Made by a program: the position numbers and the translations under genes. Positions 46,451 through 56,158 of a stretch of 56,158 bases of DNA are shown here, one piece after another. This stretch comes from Acanthaster planci (taxonomy: Eukaryota > Echinodermata > Asteroidea > Valvatida > Acanthasteridae), in NCBI RefSeq assembly GCF_001949145.1, contig NW_019091731.1, forward strand, positions 64,059-120,216. Direction: 5' to 3'. The notes under the pieces are model-generated. The model saw only the letters and a list, made by a program, of their open reading frames with translations, did no database searches and was not told where the DNA came from. How positions within the stretch are numbered: the stretch's first letter is position 1; each line of letters starts with the position of its first letter.

Positions 46451-47043
46451 TGAGCAAACAACTTAAAGCAGATTGTGAAGAATTTTCAGGATTTCCCAAT
46501 GAATAAAATGTTTCCAATATATCTAAAAAGGAAAGTAATTTTTAAAAGCCATAACTACACCATTCTAATGTCATACACGTTATAGATGTACATCTTAATC
46601 ATGAACATCGCCCTCTGTATAAGTATATACGATGTAGCCCCCTCGCACTTTTGAAATTTCCATGGCCGGGCAAGTCATTCCCCCGACTTTCCCCATCAAC
46701 AATTTCCAACACAGATTGACGCCACTGTTTGTGAGGCCTTTTTTGTTGATAATCTCAAACACATACGTCGTTACGTTATGTACGTGTACCGGTGATGAAA
46801 GTTATTACAATATACCAGCTACATGCATTTGATATCCGGTCTTGATCCTGTTTCGTCAGCTCGCGTCATTTGTTCCCCCCTGTAAACTCTGTATGACTAT
46901 TTATTGTGGCTATCGGTGTCCTGGAACCTTTCTTGTTAAATCAAATAGGACATCCCAAATAACTGGAATCGGGTAATATATGATTTTCTGGTCATCCACT
47001 CCTTCTTTCAGGACTATGCTTTTCAGATACCCGGTACATCACA

Positions 47044-47665
47044 TTAAATTTTTAATTTAAAAAGATATAGTTTGTCATGTAGTATTTTAGTATTTAGTTT
47101 CAGTAAAACAGTATTTTTTGGTCTGAAGCTTGTTTCGTGGAGAGAAGCTTGACACGAATTTTTAAGGCCTAAAGCAAAAGATTCGAAGTTTTTCCAGTCG
47201 CTTTCAATTGAAAAAGTAGGCTGCGACTTGAGCAACTTCTGACATGGAAGTTCTAGATTTTTTGGCGGTTTCAGTAAGATTTCTTTCTCTTCCTGACTGA
47301 ACGCGACCAAAAACTTATCACTGACTTCCTGAATTTCCACATGTGCATCCATTTATGCGTATCATAATCTAGTCCTTCAGAATAAATATTAAGTTCAGAA
47401 GAAGTAGACTTCACTTTTGAAATTGAGACCGTTTTGAAATGCACGACAGCACACAAGTTCACAACGAGCACATAGCCCGGGTATATACATCATCATGTTC
47501 CACAGCAGTAAGAGCGCCGGCGCCATCTACACGTACAGGTACAAGTTCCTCACCACTCCAAACCACATGCCATTCGTTCTTTGCAAGTAACTGTAAAACA
47601 CGTAGATGGTGCTGTGTAGACAGCGTCAAAAATAACGTCTTCTCTTTGCTTGCACTATAAAACAC
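47044..47665 (-). pseudogene. Possible decayed coding block, family not recognised
   Basis: Three overlapping minus-strand frames (47665-47459, 47471-47271, 47352-47044) each have protein-like composition, such as LAKNEWHVVWSGEELVPVRV and FSQEEKEILLKPPKNLELPC. They could be one ancestral frame broken by two frameshifts. No domain is recognised and no splice sites convincingly link them, so chance is not excluded. Confidence 0.25.
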
Positions 47666-48993
47666 TCTAAACTTATCTCAGTTAATAATTTGACGATAGC
47701 TCAGCTCGAGAATTGAAGTTCCTCGACTTCTGTATGATTACAAATTATGGCATGTTCTGTAAACGTTTTATGCTCTATACAAGGTATCTCGCATTCTCTT
47801 ACGGAAAATTAACAATGTCATCAACTGCTCAATGTAAAATAAATCTTTTTACAGTCAAGTCAAGGAAACATCCTTTTAAGAAATCCATAAGGAAATTATT
47901 GTTTGTATACTTCTGTCTGTATACCCTAGTCTGAATGCCAAACTTACAGTTTCTCCCTTATGCTGTCTTTGATTTTAAACACAATACGTAATACCATTTA
48001 GCGAGCAAAACAGTGCACCTTGTATTCTTCTGATCGTATGTCATTTTGTATAATAGAATCACTTCATCAGAGGCTGCGACGTCCAGGAAAAACCGGAGAT
48101 GAAAGTTTCGAAATCCTGTATCCAAAAACTGTCAGCGCTCTCCTCCATGCTGGTGTTGGATCTCGCCTACTATAATATCAACAACTGTACTGTGCCTATT
48201 TTAAATTAACGTGCGCCTATGGATGTGCTGGCTATAATTGACCATCTATTGACACTTTAAAACTCCCATCCCGACAGTCCTTATTACACACCTGCTTACT
48301 GACCAATCAGAACCATATCGCGCTAGGTGTTATTTGAATTTACAAGACAATAATTTCCCGCTTTATTACGAACGGCGGGAAATGTAATCATGAAACTCCA
48401 ACAAAGTATCTTGCTGTGTGAAATCGATTGTAAAATTTAGTTCATGGTCTTCAATATTCGGTATTTTATTGATCTGCAAAACTCACTCTTTCGTTGATAT
48501 GCAAAAACTTCTGAAATTAAGAATAAAAAGTAAAAAGGACAACAGATTATTCGAAAATGGAAACATTTTATTTCTCTAGCAACCACCTTGTGGCTAAATA
48601 TAGTATTTGCGTCATTTTACCGGTTCTTTTCACAAATAGTGGGTTTCCTTCTCAAGTTAGACGTTCCTGAGCACAAACACCTGCGTTTCAATTCAATGTT
48701 TTGTCAATGTCACGCATATGGCGTCTTGAAATAAGAAGGGTCACAGAGGCTGGGCAGGTTGCTGAGATCCTTCCCGTATTGTTTACAAGGCTAAGGCCAA
48801 GTTCCTGCCGCACCTACACTTTAACTCGAAGTAAAACATACCTGAGCGAACGTGGGCGTGCATGTTATTATTTCCAAACTTCGATGGATGTACACAAGCA
48901 ACAATTAAAGTGTTGGCCCACTGTACGTGCATGCAGGATATGAACATTTGAAAAGAGAAATAATACCATAAACCACGCCTTCAAGCTTATTAC

Positions 48994-49081
48994 CTCTAGC
49001 TGTTGTTGCCACAGACGTGCTCTTCCGAGTCGACCTCCGATCTGGTTGGATCGATTGCGGTTCAGTCGGATTCGGCTGATG
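48994..49081 (-). CDS. Candidate Ser/Thr-rich exon resembling exon 2 of the EGF/ShKT gene
   Basis: An 88-bp minus-strand stretch between TTTAAAG (acceptor) and GTAATA (donor) encodes a proline/Ser/Thr-rich peptide (PNPTEPQSIQ, STRKSTSVATTAR). It starts in phase 0 and ends in phase 1, exactly like exon 2 of the EGF/ShKT gene (42327-42243, 85 bp), and shares a KST...TT pattern with it. It lies upstream of that gene's signal-peptide exon, so it would need another first exon or belong to a paralogue. No such start exon was identified; the frame also stays open upstream to about 49190. Confidence 0.35.
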
Positions 49082-50109
49082 CTTTAAAGGAACACCAGAT
49101 GGAATTGCTCTCGAACAAATCCTATAAACTGGGACTTTGTGTCTGCTTAAACTCGTCTGGCGTCGGAAGTTAAAGCGGAAGAAATAAGGTTTGTGCTAAA
49201 TTTTGTGATAAACATTTTATGTTTTTTTCGCAAGCTCTCCTTGCATTTTTAAGTATTCAGCAAAAAGGGAACCTGAAATTCCTGGTTTAAAATACAGGTA
49301 GACAGGCACGGTTACACCACGGGCTATGGCTCCATGGTTACACTGATGCATGACTTTTACGGTCAAACGGGTCTTAGTTTTACACCAGAAGGATCACTAG
49401 ATGGTTTCTTGCCGAGGTAACTGTAATTACCTACAGTGCAACGGACCCTTTGAAATTGACACTGGAAAGGCATTCGCATACATATAGCGATTACAGGCGC
49501 CATTTAGATTGCAGATGCTCGGGCAATGTGTAATGATCACAACATGTGCCAAAGTCATTTTGTTTTCGTATCGTGACGTTCAGAGGGGCGAGACGCTGGA
49601 ATAAGGAATTTGCAGCGATCAGTTTTCGCGTTTAGAAAAATTTCCGGCAATCTTGAGATATTACCTCCACTAAGAATGGCAACATTTTGCCTATTGTTCG
49701 GCTTTGAACGCTGGATTTTAGATAAAGAGAATGTTATGAGGGCAAAGATAGATTTTCAATTGAGCCGGATCACCCTCCTTCAAAATGGACTTTTTACCTT
49801 TCAAACACTGGCTCACAATGTTCAAAGTCAGGCCTCCATTTCCCCGAGTTGTATTGTTCTCGAAAGAAGCGAATCTTCATTAACAGATGAGACCAAATTA
49901 ATGGAACATGCGTGGTTCAACAAACAATGTTAATATTTATCACGTACAGTAGTTTATATTATACGATAACAAATTGCCAACAACCAAAATATCACCCCAA
50001 TTGTTTTCCTCCTGATACAGTTTTTGCCGGGGATTCAATGGATGACAGCTGAGCGGCGCTCACAACACTATGGTGTACAATTTACGACACACATTTCTGC
50101 CACTCTTTA

Positions 50110-50408
50110 ACCTCTTCCAAGGCGACGCAACAACACAACGCTACAGCTCCGTTGCGATCGTGCCGTCGCGTCGCACCATCGCCTTCTTATCATGACGTCT
50201 GTGCACACACGACGTGTCGCGTCGCGCGTCGTGTCGTGCCGTCTTACGTCCTTTCCTTCTTGTATTTTTGTGTGCTTAAATGTTGCATTTTTGTGTCTAA
50301 ACGTCGCTCCTTCCGTCGCCCGTTGCGTCGCACCGTTGTGCGTCGCGTATTATGTCTTCTGAAGTACGACGCGACGCATGACACGATGCGATGCGTTGTG
50401 TAGTGGAA
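50110..50408. repeat. CGTCG-rich imperfect palindrome
   Basis: The left part (ACAACACAACGC, then GATCGTGCCGTCGCGTCG) pairs with the right part (CGACGCGACGCATGACACGATG, then GCGTTGTGTAG) as an imperfect inverted repeat of about 50 bp, with more CGTCGC words inside. It is strongly CpG-rich against the AT-rich surroundings. Likely a non-autonomous DNA transposon; any open frames here are by-products of the repeated CGTCG word. Confidence 0.6.
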
Positions 50409-50606
50409 GGTGGGGCTACTGGACTACTTAAGCACATTCTTGATTCTAACCACATACAATAATCCAGGAAAAGGGTAAAACTACTCTTAATACATGACCA
50501 AAACACGTGTTTGTTTATAGCAAACAGCTGAAATCAATACCATGAATAAAACTTATGAATATTAACTCATTAAAAATTCATGCAAAAGTGGACCACTAGC
50601 CCCACA
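50409..50606. mobile_element. 200-bp MITE abutting the CGTCG palindrome
   Basis: The left end GTGGGGCTACTGGACTACTT matches the inverted right end (AAGTGGACCACTAGCCCCAC) with about three mismatches. The interior is AT-rich and non-coding. It begins immediately where the palindrome at 50110-50408 ends. Related GTGGACCAC words continue to about 50630. Confidence 0.6.
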
Positions 50607-52871
50607 CCAGGGGGAAGTGGACCACATTATAAAACCTTAAAACTCGACACCAAAAGAGTACGAAATGAATGTTTGAATGAGTAAATTGATAACAAAACAC
50701 CGAAATTGGCAATTGTAATTATGTTAGAAGCATCTGAGTTTCATGAAAAATATATTAGAAAATTCCTATGCCTTTCTGTTTTTGGTATGTTAAGCTTAGT
50801 ATGGAGTTGTTTGGTTTGAGCATTTTATTATCCTAAATCATGATTTGAAGTTTGTTTTTCTAGTTAAAAATTTTCACATGAGCTTCAATTTATGTTCAGC
50901 TCAATTTCTGAAAAAATAAAGTTGTTTAAATGCAACTGGTCAATTTAAGTATTTTTAAATTTTGTTGGTCTGAGAGTAGGTCACTTTCTCCGATGACCCA
51001 CTTGCCCCATCCCCCCCACTGCCGCTCTTTGCTTCATGAGTTTATAGAGGGCGCCTTTACTGTTTTCTTTCATTTCCGTCCCCCGTACTTGCAAAATACA
51101 CGCCCTGAACCGCAGGCGTTGGTTTTTATTGTTCTTGTTTCGTCCATTCTTAACTTTGAAATAGTTTCAAACATTTTATTGAAAAAAATGACAAAAGGAG
51201 TAAATAGATAATCCGCGTATGTAGGAACTGGAACTGCTCTCATATGAGCGTAAGCCCAGAAATTGTCACTCTATAATTACCCAGTTGATGTCTTTTTCAG
51301 ACCGTTGATGAAGTTCCCATTTGAGGTAGATTTGTAACCTTATAGATATTTCTCTGTGATCCATGCCTCTCCTCCAGACAATTTGTCTACAATTATAACG
51401 ACTGCAAGTTTGACCACGGGTCTAGGAATTTACCACGCAGCCTGCACTGTATTATTACCCTCAAAATATTCCGTCTTCAGTCTTCTTTCAGTTCAGTCTT
51501 CCTCGTTAATAACTTCAACAGCACCAAACTTTCAAGATATTAGTCCGTGTTTCTGAATAAACTACTGTGGACCCTATTATCATTGTGGACAGCGTCTTTC
51601 TTCAACTTGGCCACGCACATAACTTCTCATCAGATTCGTATGTTACATTAGCAAGCAAATGACTAATGTATTGTATCTTAAAATAGATTTACAAATAATG
51701 ATTAGTAAGATCAGAATTAGAGTAGAAAAAGCTAAAACGATGTGGCTGACGTTAAATGTTATTTATTTCCTGGAGACAATGCTGATAGTTGGTCGCGATG
51801 CTCTTTCTAATTGCATTTGTTAAAAACCCTTCTCTTTAACAACTTATTCTTAATGAAAACACTCACTCTCACTAGGGTTTTGGTCTAGATGATAATCTCC
51901 TCCGTCTTGCTGAATCTCTTTAACAGTGATTATGGAGTTTATCAACTTCCGTTTGATCAACTCAAGCCCGCAGCTTTCATTTCCCTTTTGCTTTCACATC
52001 CACGGGTTGTTTCCCAAGCCATAATCCAAATTACATTGTTTATTCCCCGCGAGTGTTTCCTTTAATAGAGATTGCCTTTATGACCACTGGTTTAACTTTG
52101 AAACTCGAAGTCGGCCAGTGTTGTTGGATACTGCATACAGTGACCTGTATCTGACGAAACCCTTGACAGACGCCCACAAGACTCAGTAAACTGGCAAATA
52201 CTCGTAAAAAAACGCGACGCCAACCTCTTCAGAGTCACCTGGCGGTGCAATTTGAACTTAGGAAACAAGTAACAAATACACATCTCGTTGCCAACTTAGT
52301 GAATTCAAATGCCAATTATAGGAGGAAAACCATACAGGAAATCAATTTCGGAAAATTTCAGGGAAAAATCTGCCTCTCTAAGAAGATTCAGTTTTAGAAG
52401 TGGAAGCACTGCTTTGCGCTGGTGGTGACAGGGTCGAGACCACAGATGACGAAGAAAATATGTGGCTTCTGCATTTCTACCAAAATAACACGCTGTAATG
52501 GGTAGGTGACGTTTAAGTTGGGTGATCCTCTTAAGACATTGGGCAGTGCCAAAGTTGTAACCAAAACGGCTCAGAAAGTGAAATGCTGGCAAGTTCCAGA
52601 TATCCTTGTTCACTAAGCTTGTTTACCATATGTAACCTTTTCATCAAGTGCATAATTTCCAAAGTAAACGCTGTTTGGTATCTCATCCAGATTGTATTTG
52701 AAAGAACAACATCATAAGTAAATGCTAGCTGGCACTTTCCGCTTTTATTTGAGAGAACACCATAAGCTAATATTGTCTGGCACCTCTTCACAGTTTCATT
52801 TCAGAGAACAATTTAAAAAAACAACGGGTGAAAAAAAAATTAGCAAGTAATTTTTTGACAACCCAAAATTG

Positions 52872-52971
52872 GGTGCAGACTGAAAATGTAAGTCAACCAT
52901 AATTATTTTTTACCTTGTGAGAGAAAGTTTGGGTGCGTTTAGCACCCAAACTGATGGTCAGTCTGCTCCCT
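52872..52971. repeat. Nested foldback hairpin
   Basis: Outer arms GGGTGCAGACTGA and TCAGTCTGCTCCC enclose a perfect 10-bp hairpin GTTTGGGTGC, loop GTTTA, GCACCCAAAC (52927-52951). The short palindrome ACCCAA-AA-TTGGGT lies just before it. Probably the remnant of a small foldback element, possibly transcribed in the 3' UTR of the next minus-strand gene. Confidence 0.6.
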
Positions 52972-53932
52972 TCATAAAAATTGACGAGCGATGCTGTTTA
53001 CAAATTACAGCAGAATACTTGGCATTGCATGCGTCTACCTCGTGCAGTATGCACCTTTAAACACAACATAATAGGGGCTTACCGATACCTTAGTCCTTGG
53101 TGACTGAAGTACTTCCTTCTTGTACGAATAACCTCTTATACAAAGTCATAAAAATATAGATGTTAATAGAATATTAAACACAAATTACCAAAATATACAG
53201 CAAAAAAAGCAGCATTAAAATACCTAATTTGAAGTAAAAACAGGTTTCAATATTCACATACACGTTAAACTCAAGTAACCATAGGCCTAAAGACATAAGA
53301 ATAGTACATTTAATACCAAGAATATGCAAGAAATGCTACATACTAATCCACATGACTCATTTTCTTTCCATAAGCGTAAGTCAACCTTTTATTATCCACT
53401 AAAAAGCTAGAACAAAATCATCCCTATGAGTTTCAAGTTACTCCTTCCGGTTAAATCTAGTTTCAATATTGATGAAAGCGAAGCAGAGAGCATCAATGGT
53501 CACTTCCTAACTATACTTAATGGAAATGCTTAATCGTGACTGATTCAAAAATGGACACAGACAGTTCAGGAAAGCTAGGACATGTAATGTTCAACTCTGA
53601 CAATTGTCTACATTAAGCTACCGGAGTAGCCACATACAAACATGCACTCTGGTATGGCACTCACGCGACAATGTCCGTTTCGCTTATTTAGTACCACACA
53701 TATTGCCTCTTTTCCTCTATTCGTAATATTGCTTGCCGTTGGCATTCATTACAACCACATGAAAACGACGCTTAATGACGCTTACAATGGAGTCAACAGA
53801 TACACTATATTAATACTGTAACTGTATGTCGGTGGCAATGTGTCTTCCTGGAGTTGTCCCAACATCTACGACATCTAACCAAACATACACCCTTCCAAGC
53901 AGTTATCGATATCATGATGCCGCAGGCTATCA

Positions 53933-55799
53933 TTAGTGCTCCTGAAAAAAAAATCAAAGCGAGTGAACTTCAGCTGTGTCTTTTACAGAGGCAATATCCA
54001 AGCAAACATCTGTTAGAAATCAATTAGTTTTGAATCGCAGATGTTAAACATAGTAGAAACCAGAAACCATGAAAGTTAACACTGAACAGATGTCTACTCA
54101 AAATGATTCCAGAACAGTTCCCGGAAAAGTTTAGAGACGATTGAAATTATATCTTTGGCTGGAAAGAAATATCTGACTACATGATGTAAGTTTTACAGGG
54201 AAATAGCTATGTTTAGTGATCTTTGGGCAATAACATGGACACCATCTCGGAATTCAGAACTTCAGAAGCATTAAAAGTTTCGACAACAAAATAAGTTAAA
54301 CAAGGCTACCACAGTCTCAAGTTTGAGCATGTGCCAACTGAAAAAGCTGGCTTCATCGACTTTGCCAGAAATCGACAAAAAACAATGTTAAAACATGTCA
54401 TCTATAAACTCAGGCAATTATGTGTTCTCAGAATTTGTATGAGATATTAAGTTAGTTTTGGTTTTAATGTCTGAAATCATTATCAGATTTAAGCAATAGA
54501 ATAACTAATTCTGTACATTTGTAATCAAAGCATCATCAAATTGGATTTGACTAAAACTTGGCATTGTTGATATTAAAACTGAGAAAACATTCATGCCAGT
54601 CTGAATTTCAATCGGTTAGAGCAATGCTTGTCAATAATATCAGACATCAAATCATCAGGTACATCAGAGAGTTGGTTTCATCTACAAGCAATTCAAAAGT
54701 GTGGTTGAACTCACGGCAGCTTCTTTGCCTGTTACTATGTAAGGTCGGATGAACGTAGAGGACTGTTGGCCATTCCGAACCTGAAAGAGCCGAAAGTAGC
54801 AAATATGAATGCAACCATTCCTCAAGGCTGCTTGTGCTCTGTTCTGATCTTGCGCTATCAGATTCAACAACTTGCTAACTTCGCTGTGCATGTACAGAGT
54901 GGGGAATTTCACGTGACTGGTGACGAAATTTTTAAATGGAGGTCAATACTTTTGATCAGTTCTTTTGATATGCTGTACAGAATCTAGTTGGTGATGATGA
55001 ACGAAAGAAACGTGGCATGTGAAAACAGCTGCAGTAGTGGTACGTGTAGAACTGAAACAGCAAAAGCAGTCATGTTTTGGAAATACAAATAGCAAAGTGC
55101 AGCAATAACACTGCTTGTAAACTGATGCAAAGGTCTCAAACCTTTAAGGCCCGGATTTAAGTGAATAGTGACCCACTGTATGAAAATGGGTCACAAGTCA
55201 TCAAAGCCACTTTTGGCCTTTAAAAGAATCTTGCTTAATGGAACTCAACAGGAATCGTCAACATTTCTTACCCATAAATGTCCATTTTTTCCTCAGGATG
55301 CCAAAAGAAGTCGTACATCTTAAAATCTGCTTTGTGTATTAAATGCAAATGGCTTTGGGACTTATTTTCACAGAGTGGGTCAGACGAAGTTACGATCGAT
55401 TCCTCTGAGTACAAACTTTATTCTAAAGCTTTTCTACTCACATCTCCGCTGTGCCTGTAGCAGCCAGCACCACCATCCACACGGATGGACTGTACAGCAA
55501 AGCTTGTGGAGACATGACTACCTCTAGGGTGATGGGGTGGCTCATCAGTGGAGGGTGACGAGGATCTCCAGGGAAGCACAGGCTGAGACACTTTGAGAAA
55601 TGAGTCCCGTCCCTCCAAATCACCTGCATACTTGGGCTCCTTCTTCTCCTCTAGGCGTTTGCCTAGGAAAATGCAGCAGGAGATGAACAGGCCAACCAGG
55701 ATCAGGAAGAGTATCCCAGCAACCGTTACCATGGCAATGACCAATGGTGACCAATCATCCTCGACCTCACAGCGGTTGCCAGAGAACGCACTCTCACAT
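53933..55799 (-). CDS. Single-pass membrane protein with juxtamembrane EGF-like motif (C-terminal part)
   Basis: The exon 55799-55442 on the minus strand opens after TACATGTAG and encodes an EGF-like ending (CESAFSGNRCEVE), one hydrophobic helix (LVIAMVTVAGILFLILVGLF) and a basic stop-transfer stretch (GKRLEEKKE). A cytoplasmic tail of about 75 residues follows, rich in Ser and Pro (WRSSSPSTDEPPHHPRG). The exon probably ends at a strong donor, GGAGAT|GTGAGT. A good acceptor (TTTTTTTTTCAG at 53942) then adds GAG CAC TAA, so the protein would end ...SGDEH. Without splicing, translation would stop at 55418 after seven or eight more residues. The extracellular part lies beyond the right edge of the window, so the family cannot be named; many EGF-transmembrane proteins have this layout. 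The reading frame and transmembrane helix are secure; the final exon is inference. Confidence 0.7.
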
Positions 55800-56158
55800 C
55801 TACATGTACATTAAATATAAAAGTTGACAAATTGTATCTAGCCAGGGTAAATTCCCTCGTCAGACTTCATGCCATTTATGTACATCATCTTCATACACTG
55901 GTGACTTATCAAACCAAAGGCTTGCCTAAGCTCAGCAATCCAAAATTCAGCCCAACCAAATTGCAACAACTGTCTCTACAAAATTAACTAAAACCCTTAA
56001 TCAACCAAATGGACACCCAATGGAAACTGAACTGACACCTAACGGGTACCATACTTAAAGTGCCATCCAATTTCAGCTCAATTAAGGTACACTGAACTAC
56101 AAGTCGACAAACCACACAAACACCCAACGCAACTCCATAACTCCCAAACTCAACCCAT
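55800..56158. other. Intron of the transmembrane-protein gene (right window edge)
   Basis: No exon is visible on the minus strand upstream of the acceptor at 55800-55801. The sequence is AT-rich with no repeat that I recognise. Confidence 0.5.

Larger units (their letters stand above)
45758..53932. other. Largely non-coding interval between two minus-strand genes
   Basis: This contains the 5' flank of the EGF/ShKT gene and, further up, probable 3' UTR of the transmembrane-protein gene. Beyond the listed candidates (46158, 46367, 47044, 48994, 50110, 50409, 52872) I see no supported exon. 49100-50100, 50610-52860 and 52975-53930 show only AT-rich sequence and short frames without domains. Confidence 0.5.

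Noticed and set aside
50152-50506. Cysteine/arginine-rich reading frames
   Set aside because: They arise from repeated CGTCG words in a palindromic repeat and have no domain.
52305-52791. Two overlapping minus-strand frames
   Set aside because: Composition and lack of conserved motifs fit chance frames in the probable 3' UTR/intergenic DNA.

Overview
This is eukaryotic genomic DNA. All four recognisable genes are split by GT-AG introns of a few hundred bases to several kb, and the space between exons is full of small inverted-repeat transposons. The gene families (striatin with a strongly conserved WD40 propeller, a secreted ADAM/ADAMTS-like metalloprotease, a secreted EGF/ShKT protein, an EGF-transmembrane protein), frequent TACATGTA-type motifs, and LINE, piggyBac, MULE and Penelope-like remnants suggest a marine invertebrate deuterostome (cephalochordate, hemichordate or echinoderm). 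I cannot decide among these from the sequence. Nothing bacterial or viral is evident.

Layout. (1) 1-7870, + strand: the last eight coding exons of striatin, 313 residues covering almost the whole WD40 propeller up to the stop; the start lies upstream of the window. (2) 7871-18159: no coding exons seen; 3' UTR/intergenic DNA with a Penelope-like remnant, two TTAA-ended MITEs, a tRNA-derived SINE relic and a roughly 450-bp tandem segmental duplication. (3) 18191-28901, + strand: a complete 10-exon gene for a 401-residue secreted zinc metalloprotease (signal peptide, prodomain with a CGV cysteine-switch motif, reprolysin catalytic domain) that stops right after the catalytic domain. Its introns hold at least six MITE copies and an antisense LINE 3' end beside exon 9. 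(4) 28902-36031: intergenic, with an internally deleted piggyBac-like transposase gene whose intron contains an antisense MULE transposase fragment. (5) 45757-36032, - strand: a seven-exon gene for a 264-residue secreted protein with a Thr-rich linker, alternating EGF-like/calcium-binding EGF modules and a C-terminal ShKT domain; one intron carries an 11-copy 21-bp minisatellite. (6) 45758-53932: mostly non-coding, with one candidate Ser/Thr-rich exon resembling exon 2 of gene 5, a possible decayed coding block, and palindromic repeats. (7) 55799-about 53933, - strand: the 3' end of a single-pass membrane protein gene with an EGF-like motif just before the transmembrane helix.

Striatin is a conserved intracellular scaffold (PP2A/STRIPAK). 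The metalloprotease and the EGF/ShKT protein are both secreted and are convergent neighbours, so a shared extracellular role is possible, but nothing in the sequence proves it. I found no clear new biological system. The most unusual items are the metalloprotease with no ancillary domains, the EGF/ShKT architecture with uniform phase-1 modules and a paralogous upstream exon, two hammerhead-ribozyme-like motifs in the striatin locus, and the nested inverted-repeat cluster in metalloprotease intron 3.
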